Source: Cryptomeria japonica (lineage: Eukaryota > Streptophyta > Pinopsida > Cupressales > Cupressaceae). From it: DNA of 64,000 nucleotides. Below, piece by piece: positions 56,552 to 64,000 of the stretch (positions are counted from its first letter, which is position 1; each line of letters opens with the position of its first letter). The DNA is taken from positions 656,840,292 to 656,904,291 of the forward strand of contig NC_081414.1 in assembly GCF_030272615.1 (NCBI RefSeq), read 5' to 3'. Under the pieces are notes generated by a model. The model was given only the letters and a program-made list of their open reading frames with translations. It ran no database searches and had not been told where the DNA came from. The position numbers and the translations under genes were made by a program.

Positions 56552-57730
56552 ATGGTGACCAATGCAGAATTGGCTAAGCAGGTCACTGATCGAGAATAGG
56601 AAAACTGATTGCTCAAGGAAAGGTTGGAGCAGAAACTAGGTGTGATGGAGGTCAAGATAGCAAAAGTGACTGGGAAGATAGATGAGAAGGGTAAAATGTT
56701 GGCAATAGAGGATGAAGTCCCTACCCCAGAACCTGTTGTTGATCAAGAACCATTCTTGAAGGCTTTGAAGGCAATGAGTGGAAAGTCTTTGGAAGGAGTA
56801 CCATGGTTTAGTGGCAAGATGGAAGCAAAGTCGGTAATGGAATGGATAGAGGGAATCGAAAACCATTTTGAGTGTGAATGTGTAACTGAGGCCCAAAAGG
56901 TTAAGGTGGCTAAGTCTAGAATGAGAGGTGATGTCGTTACTTGGTGGAAGTTTATATAAAATGAGAGAGAAAGAGAAGGTAAGATCCCCATCTCTACTTG
57001 GAAAGGGATGGTAAGAAAAATCAGAGAGACTTATGTTCCTGAGGATTATGAAGTGCAGTTGAATAGGAAAAGACAAAACCTAAGGCAAAAGGAGTTAGAT
57101 GTAAGTACCTACACCAAAGAATTCTAGAAGTTGTGTCTATGGTCAAAAGTGATGGAGGATGAAACCATTAGAGTAGCAAGATATCTTAATAGTCTAAGAT
57201 GGAACATACAAGAGGAATTAAGTTTGTTGAGACCAAATATCGGTCACAAATGTTATCAGTTGGCCCTAAAAGTAGAAGAAAAGAATAAGAAGAAACATGA
57301 AAGCACTAGTAGAGGCAGAGGTATAGGCCGAGATTCAAAAGGTTATAGAGGAAGCTATAGTGGCAGAGGAAGTGAAACAAGATTACAAGGAGAGTCAAAA
57401 TTGACTGAGCAAACTAATGAATCCAGTGGAAGAGGAAATTATGGTAGAGGAAGAGGTCATAACAACAACAACAAAGGTCTATATGGAAGTTTTGGTGGTG
57501 GTTCATACTTTGCAAACATGAAGTGTTACCACTACAATGATTTTGGTCATCCTTCCTATAGGTGTCCAGAGAAGGTAACCTCATCACGTTTAGAGAAAAG
57601 AATGAATTATGTGCAAGAGGATTCTAGTAGTGTGAAGTCTCTTGAAGTAAACCTTGACATAGAGAATGGTGAGAATATGATGGTTAGAAGGGTACTAATC
57701 AGGGAACCAGTAAAGGAAGAGCCTAAATAG
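56552..57730 (+). pseudogene. gag: element 2 gag
   Basis: Starts at ATG 56552, matching the gag start of element 1, and is in the same frame as the following protease, with stops at about 56,597, 56,957, 57,124 and 57,728. The core reads WIEGIENHFECECVTEAQKV and DVVTWWKF. An Arg/Gly-rich segment (RGRGIGRDSKGYRG) precedes the zinc knuckle. The knuckle is damaged: CYHYNDFGHPSYRC has Tyr in place of the second Cys. The stops are of the CAG-to-TAG and TGG-to-TAG type. Comparison with element 1 shows gag and pol form one polyprotein in this family. Confidence 0.85.
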
Positions 57731-60700
57731 AGGTCTCTTTTTAGAGTAAAGTGCAAGATACTTGGTAAGGTCTATAAAGTGATCATTGACTCAGGACCAA
57801 TGAACAATATCATCTCCAAAGAAGCAGTAAGTAAACTTGGATTGAGTAGCATGCCACATAGTCATCCTTACAAGGTCACATGGTTGAATAAAAGACAACA
57901 TGTGTTAGTAAATGAACAAGTATGGATTGAATTTGCAATTGGGAAATATTTTGACATAATTTTATGTGATTTTTTACCCATGGATGCCTATCATTTGTTG
58001 CTAGGCAAACCATGGTAATTTGACAGAAAGGCTATCCATGACGGAGACAAGAACTCCTACGCATTCACAAAGGAAGGGGTGACATACAGGATTCAATCTT
58101 TGGTAGAGGATGAAGGAACCAAGACTAGTGGTCCTAATGTGTTGTTGAATGGAGGAAAAGAATTTTGAGAGATCTCAAGAAAGGAGATGGCGAACATTAT
58201 TCTCTCTTAGTGAAACCTAGTCAAGAAAAGAAGACTGAGCAAGAAAGTTTACCTACAGAGGTTCAGCAGTTGTTAGAATGGTTTAAGGACATTGTGAGTG
58301 ATGGAACACCTGCAAGACTACCCCCTCCTAGAGCAGTACGTCACCAAATAGATTTTATACCCATAGCATCATTGCCTAATAAGGTTGTATATAAGATGAC
58401 TCCTGAACAAAACAAAGAAGTGGAAAGACAAGTACAAGAGCTACTTGACCAAGGTCTAATCAGAAAAAGTATAAGCCCATGTGTTTTATCAGTGGTGTTA
58501 GAAACCAAGAAAAGAGGTAAATGGAGATTATGTATTGATTCTTGGGCAATAAACAGAATCACCATAAGATATAGATTTCCTATCCCTAAAATTGAGGATT
58601 TAATGGATTTTCTTGGAGAAGAAAAGTATTTTACTTAGCTGGATTTAAAGAGTGGATATCACCAAATCTGGATTAAAGTAGGGGATGAATGGAAAACAAC
58701 TTTTAAGACTACAGACGGGTTATATGAGTGGTTAGTTATGCCATTTGGGATTACTAACGCCCCTAGTACCTTTATGAGGTTGATGAATGAGGTGTTGAAA
58801 GACTACATAGGTAGATTTCTAGTGGTATACCTTGATGATATCCTCATATTCAGCAAAACAAAGGAAGAGCATCTTGAACACTTGCAGATTGTATTAAGGA
58901 AACTACATGAGGAGCAGTTGGCAATCAATCTTGAAAAATGTAAATTCAAAAAATAAGAACTCATTCATCTGGGTTTTGTAGCATCTCAAGGCACTTTAGA
59001 AATAGATCCTAGCAAGGTGGAAGCAATACAGAGTTGGCCTACACTAAAAATTGGTACTAAGGTAAGAAGTTTTCATGGACTTGCCCAATTTTATAGGAAG
59101 TTCATTCGAGGTTTTAGTGAAATTTGTGCTCCTGTTCTTGATACAATTAAGGGTGGGTTGAAAACTAAATTTAGATGGACTAAAGAAGCTGATCAAGGGT
59201 TTGAGTTACTCAAAGAGAGGATAGCTACCCAACCCATCCTATTTTTACCAAGATTTGATAAGTTGTTTACCCTAGAATGTGATGCTAGTCATATAGCAAT
59301 AGGAGATTTTTTAAACCAAGAGGGGAGACCAGTAGCATTCTTTAGTGAGAAATTGAATGACGCCAAGTAGAGATACTCATCCTATGACTTACAATTTTAT
59401 GCTTTAGTGCAAGCTCTTAGGAAGTGGAGGCATTATCTTTTGCCCAAAGAATTTGTAGTGTTTACAGATAATCAAGCCTTGAGTTTTATCAATTCTCAAG
59501 AAAAGTTGAGCAATCGACACATCAAATGGATAGAATACCTACAGGCATACACTTTCACTAGCAACCACAAAAAGGGATAGCTGAACAAGGTAGCAGATGC
59601 CTTAAGTAGAAAAATTATGACTGTCCAAGAAATGACTTTGTAGAGCATAGGTGTGGAGAGTTTCAAGGAGCTTTACAGAGAAGATGAAGACTTTTCTGAA
59701 GTATACAAGGTATGCAGTCAGTTTAATAATCATTTCAATAGCTCGTATGCAGATTACACATTGTAGAGTGGTCTTTTATTTAAGGGATGTCATTTATGTG
59801 TGCCAAGAGGATCTATGAGGGAAAATCTCATATAGGAAAAAAAAATGGAAGTCTTAGTGGACATTTTGGTTTGAATAAAACACTTGAATTGGTGCAAAGA
59901 TTTTATTATTGGTTGAAAATGCATAAAGATATCAGGAAGTATGTTGAGCAGTGTTTTGTGTGTCAAAAAGCCAAGGGTACTATTTCAAATTCTGGAATAT
60001 ACCAACCTTTACCAATTCCCAAAAGACCATGGGAGTGCATCAACATGGATTTTGTTGTGGGTTTACCAAAAACCAAGACTGGCTTGGATAGTATTTTTGT
60101 CATTGTTGACCGGTTTAGTAAAATGAGTCATTTTGTTCCATGCAAGACTACACATGATGCTAGTTACATTGCACATTTATTTTTCAAAGAGGTGGTAAGA
60201 ATTCATGGGATACCTCTCAGTATAGTTTCAGACAAGGATGTGAAGTTTATGGGACACTTTTCAAAAACTCTGTGGACAAGACTGGGAACTAACCTTTCTT
60301 TTGGTTCTGCATACCATCCGCAGACAGATGGTCAAACTTATGCCATTAACTGAGTATTGGGTAATCTTCTGAGGTGTTTGACAAAAGAGTATGGATAGAT
60401 GTGGGATCAATTGCTACCACAGGCATAATTTGCATATAATGAAAGTGTCAACAGAGCTATAGGTAAGAGTCCTTTTGAGATTGTTTATGGACTCCACCCA
60501 AGTGGACATGCAGAGGATTTAACTTAGTCTATGAAAGAGGTGCATGACCAAGTGCTGAAAACATTGATCAGCACTACACAATGGATTAAGGCTAAAGCAG
60601 ATGAGAGGAGAAAGAACATTCAATTTGTAGTGGGAGACATGGTTATGGTACATCTGAACAAGGCAAGATTGCAGAAGGGAGTCCCTAGTAAGCTTCATAT

Positions 60701-61078
60701 GAGGAGAATAGAACCTTGCAAAATTTTGGCTAAGTATGGCTCCAATGCTTATAAGGTAGATTTACCCACAGATTTGCCATTGTCCCCTGTGTTTAATGTC
60801 CAAGACTTGGTTTAGTTTAAAGGTCCCATAGCAGTGACAATGGACTGACTCCAGAAGAGGAGACTACTCTCAGTGATATTCCAGTACCACCTGTTTCTAA
60901 AACACAAGCAAAACAGATTTTAGATTCCAGGGTGAAGAAGAAAGTGAGGCATGGCATGTATATGGAACACTTAATCAAGTGGCACAACTTACCTAAAGCC
61001 AAAGCCACTTGGGTTGCAGAATCTGATTTCAAAATATTGGGCATTGATGTCGCCTTGCTGCCCCCAGGGGGGACTTGA
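57731..61078 (+). pseudogene. pol: element 2 pol (protease, RT, RNase H, integrase, chromodomain)
   Basis: Protease with VIIDSGPMNNIISKEAV (DSGP); RT with the catalytic YLDD at 58828-58839 and [13 protein letters not shown]; RNase H (LECDASHIAIGDFL, FTDNQALSF, ADALSRK near 59,610). Integrase follows from about 59,787 with CFVCQ, NMDFVVGLP, SIVSDKDVKF and HPQTDGQT. The catalytic Glu after GQT is replaced by Tyr (GQTYAIN). A well preserved chromodomain-like end (YMEHLIKW...ATWVAESDF) stops at TGA 61,076-61,078. The frame changes near 58,020-58,160, 59,640-59,780 and 60,830. It is dead, but somewhat more readable than element 1. Confidence 0.87.
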
Positions 61079-61088
61079 TCTTTTTGTG

Positions 61089-61097
61089 TAGGGAGTA
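61089..61097 (+). promoter_or_regulatory. polypurine tract of element 2
   Basis: tagggagta directly before the TGGTGTAGG LTR start, equivalent to gggggagta of element 1. Confidence 0.65.
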
Positions 61098-62552
61098 TGG
61101 TGTAGGAGCAACTAAGGGTGAGCAAATACCCTTTTCAATTTTGTCATAAGGACTCATTGTAGTACATTAGGTTGTTTGTTTGGAGCTTGGAGTGCATTTT
61201 GACTTCTTTTGAAAATTTCATGTATTGGCTATACTTATCCTGATAACCCAATGAGGTGCCATTGGCTATCAGCGGGACTGTTTTCTACCTACCCCAATAG
61301 CCTGATGAGGTCGCCAGTGGGTTGGAGCAAGTCAGAAGGCGCATTAGCTATCGACATAACTATTTTTTGTGCTACCCGATAACCCGATGGGAAAGCATCT
61401 GCTCTGGAGCACACTATCGACCATCGACAGTAGGTGTTTTAGGCTACACTGATAACCTGATGGGAAATCATTTTGCTAGGAGTGCAACATTGGCCATCGG
61501 TGGGACTTTTTTCTATGCTACTCTGATGACCTGATAGAAAAGGAAGTGAGTTGTAAACTGCCATCGGATATCGAAGTAAGTGTTTTGGTGCTAACCCGAT
61601 GACCCGATGAGGAAAGCAATGCTAACCCGATGACCCAATGGAAATCCAAAAATTAGTTACAGTCAGAAACTGATTGTGTCATGTTCAATCTCGTTGGTTA
61701 GGGATAATTCATGTCATGTCGTAGAGGATATAAAAGACCCAATGGGAATTCTATAAAGGGGTGAGAAGGAGGTTGGATAGGTAGAAAAAAAACATCTTTT
61801 CAATAACAATTTAAAAATACTGTTTTCTAGTTACTTTCTCAGAGCTCAATTTTCATTTGAAAACTGTAAATAATGGATTAAATCTTTAAATTCTAGTGTG
61901 ATTGAGTAGATGTTACTTTTCTGTGTTTTGTGAGTTCCAATTTTGAATTCGTGCCAAGCTCGGCTCTGTAAATAAGTTGTTGTTCTGTTTCTCATTTTCT
62001 ATTGGTGACAAGTAGGTGCAACATGGCTCTATCTTGACTCTCCATCATGGGATCCGCATGACCATTGGAGGTTGTCAAGAAGGGCCAGCCATGTATAGTA
62101 GAGTTCTATGTGTAGCGAACTAGGGAATGGCATCGACCATTTCAGCAGACTAGCCCTAGGCGAGCTTGATGGTAGCTCAGCTAGGTATCAGTGACCAAGA
62201 GGAATCACTTGCAGGGTAGACTAGAGTCTAGGCTATTAGCCTCATCTTAGAGGAAGATGGGATCAAAGGGAGAGAAGACCCAAGCATGAGGAGGAAAACA
62301 ACTTAGCAGAAGTTGTAGGTATAATCCATGGTGGACCAAACCCTGCAAGATGTTTGGTGGGATCCGGTGGATGAGTGAGTTGGTGGATTTACGAAAGTGA
62401 ATTCACACAGAACATAGTATCAAACCTCTATAGTGAGGACCTAGAGTGGATTAGGGGAATAGTGAGAGGAGCATTCCCGATTAGGCTAGGAAGAAAGCCT
62501 TAGAGTAAGTCAAGCTAACTCAAGCAATCTAGGATCCTCCCTATCACTACCA
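61098..62552 (+). repeat. 3' LTR of element 2
   Basis: Uninterrupted LTR of 1,455 bp that serves as the reference for the split left LTR. It has the CCGATRACCCGATG theme in U3 and a TATA box at 61,729. It ends ctatcactacca, followed by the target duplication ctact. Confidence 0.88.
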
Positions 62553-63165
62553 CTACTTAGGCAATGCGTAGTCTAATACAAATCATAACATACATAATAT
62601 TGTAATAAACCTTGCATATGTTACACTAGCCATGACCTTCACCTTAGTAGGAGATTTTGGACAATCCTCCACTAGTAAATTCATTCCTAAAACAATAAAA
62701 ACAGCCATGGATCTATAAGATATCATGTTGGATCTCTCCAATGCCAAATTCACATACTTATTTTGTACTAACAAAACCTTTCTATTAGCTTTGTCTCTTT
62801 TTATATACATTCCCAAAATGTACCTACCTCCATTCAAATCTTTCATTTAGAACTATGCTAACAACTAAGAAGTTTCAAGTCAAAAATCAAATATCTTCAC
62901 CAAATAGTAATATATAATCTACATATAATGCAATAATGAGAATGCAACTATTATCAATTTTGAATTTTACATAGTGATCAAATTTAGAGCTCTAAAATCT
63001 CAAACTCAACACATAGGTATAAAAAAATTTGCACCACATCCTAGGAGACTATTTCACACCATACAAATAATTTATCAACATGTAAAGTTAGAATTTATTT
63101 ATATTTTACCATAAAATGATCTAACTATGACATATATATCTCCTCCTCCAAATCATCATAAGGAT
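62553..63165 (-). pseudogene. pol: Copia B pol, reverse transcriptase part
   Basis: On the minus strand, starting from the right: DLEEEIYVIVRSFYG (the usual 'GDLEEEVYMxQPxGF' region), then LYGVK*SPRMWCKFF, CILIIALYVDYILLFGEDI, and MKDLNGGRYILGMYIKRDKA through VTYARFITILCML. This is the plant Ty1/Copia RT domain in order. The catalytic YVDD has become YVDY (62,914-62,925). The frame stops at element 2 and resumes at 44,474. On the other side it is cut at about 63,175 by another LTR. Confidence 0.8.
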
Positions 63166-63175
63166 TGTTGTCTTT

Positions 63176-64000
63176 GTTAGATACCTGATATGTCCCAAAG
63201 ACATTGAGAAGTGGGGGGGGGGGGGTGGTGAATCAATGTCTAATCGGTAGATGAAATATTTAAACTTTTTTGCAACTTTATAACTCAAATTAATATACCG
63301 GTAAGCAAATAATAATGCAATAAAGAGAAACAAAAGAATAAGCATCAATGCACACCATAACACATATATTTTTGGCGAGGAAACCCGGTAGGGGAAAAAC
63401 CTCAGTGGGATTTGTGACCCACAATATTTACTCACTGGCCAATATGAATAAATATTACTTAGTACAATAGGGGCCTGCACATGCAAGAAGGCCAATAGCC
63501 TAGAGCTCACTGCTCAATACAAAAATGGAGTCCCACTGACTACAATTGGATGGTTAAACCCAATGATAATGTACTACTCAAAATAGCATTTGCAATGCTA
63601 GATTCAGTACCGGTTTAAGCTCTATCTGATACCTTTTCCATTATACTTTCTTCGCTCTTCTCTGCTCTTATTCGCTCATAAGATAAATACATCAAAATGC
63701 ATATATAGTCATTCGCTTACATACAAACCTAATTACATTCTTTCTTACATTACAAATGACCTACAAGATCTCATACATATATGAGTCTTTACAATACATC
63801 ATGTCGGCTATACAAATATATTTACAATACAAAACAATTGTCATAAACAATATTATTTCCAAGTAGGCTTGGATTGCTGGTATAATCTGGTTCCGGTGTA
63901 ACTGGATGTCGGTGTGAACCTTTGTTGTGACTGTTGGTGCCGATAGGTGAAGTCTATTCTTGGTATATCCTGTGAACCATGTTACTAGTTGGTTGCCATC
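63176..64000 (-). mobile_element. LTR of a Copia-type element inserted in Copia B, running off the window
   Basis: Starts TGTTAGATACCTGATATG in the plus direction. On the minus strand it ends GATTCACCACCCCCC...CTAACA, the same kind of end as the Copia A LTR at 27,913. Near the window end the minus strand reads GATGGCAACCAACTAG, matching gatggcaaccatgtttg at 26,617, so only a few bases of the LTR should lie outside. A poly-G run of 14 at about 63,213-63,226 lies near its start. The rest of the element is not visible. Confidence 0.6.

Larger units (their letters stand above)
44480..62552 (+). mobile_element. Ty3 chromovirus retrotransposon, element 2, itself split by element 3
   Basis: LTR starts TGGTTCAGGAGC on the left and TGGTGTAGGAGC on the right. 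The element is flanked by the 5 bp duplication ctact (44475-44479 and 62553-62557) and interrupts the Copia B pol frame. Without element 3 it is about 7.5 kb. The interior has the same domain order as element 1 and is closely related to it. The right end reads ctatcactacca, six bases longer than the left LTR end (ctatca), giving TGGT...ACCA termini. The LTRs differ clearly from each other, roughly one site in ten over the first 80 bp. Confidence 0.9.

Overview
The window looks like intergenic DNA from a large, transposon-rich plant nuclear genome. It is AT-rich and filled with decayed LTR retrotransposons, LINEs and low-complexity tracts, with one probable host gene. The LINE and LTR families and a captured PPR gene are plant-type. 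A gymnosperm is my best guess, but nothing in the sequence proves it. There are no prokaryotic features.

Layout. 1-5.5 kb: a tandem duplication, an unidentified decayed coding stretch (1229-2184) and a short Copia-type LTR with a tRNA-Met primer site (2971-3223). 5.5-7.7 kb: a minus-strand BTB/POZ gene with duplicated leader segments and a captured LINE fragment. 7.7-12 kb: a duplicated LTR-like stretch, then a 5'-truncated LINE whose RNase H is followed by an unusual extra reading frame. 12-15.9 kb: AT-rich, no gene seen. 15,872-23,820: Ty3 chromovirus element 1 (+ strand), full length but coding-dead. 23.8-28.8 kb: a 1.1 kb dispersed repeat, a truncated Copia element (A) and the gag of a minus-strand Ty3 element.

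Nest 1 (27.9-38.6 kb): the minus-strand Ty3 gag is split by a 1.8 kb LINE-like retroposon with an 18 bp target duplication. That retroposon is split by a 7.8 kb Tat-like LTR element (29,742-37,511, duplication ccatg) that encodes only gag and protease.

38.6-43.1 kb: the probable LTR of the minus Ty3 element, the second copy of the 1.1 kb repeat and a 1 kb alternating-purine-pyrimidine microsatellite.

Nest 2 (43.1-63.2 kb): a minus-strand Copia element (B) is split between RT and RNase H by chromovirus element 2 (44,480-62,552, duplication ctact). The left LTR of element 2 is split by element 3 (45,535-56,070, duplication ccatt), a non-autonomous element with 4 kb LTRs and a 2.4 kb interior. 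The LTRs of element 3 carry a minus-strand PPR gene remnant, and its interior holds an unrecognised protein built of repeats. This is the most unusual object in the window. At the right edge another LTR (63,176 to beyond the end) sits in Copia B.

Functionally nothing here works as a pathway. The content is layers of insertions, mostly inactivated by stop codons of the TAG/TAA/TGA type expected from C-to-T decay, with one host gene (BTB/POZ) at the left. All boundaries and homologies were read by eye; no search was run.
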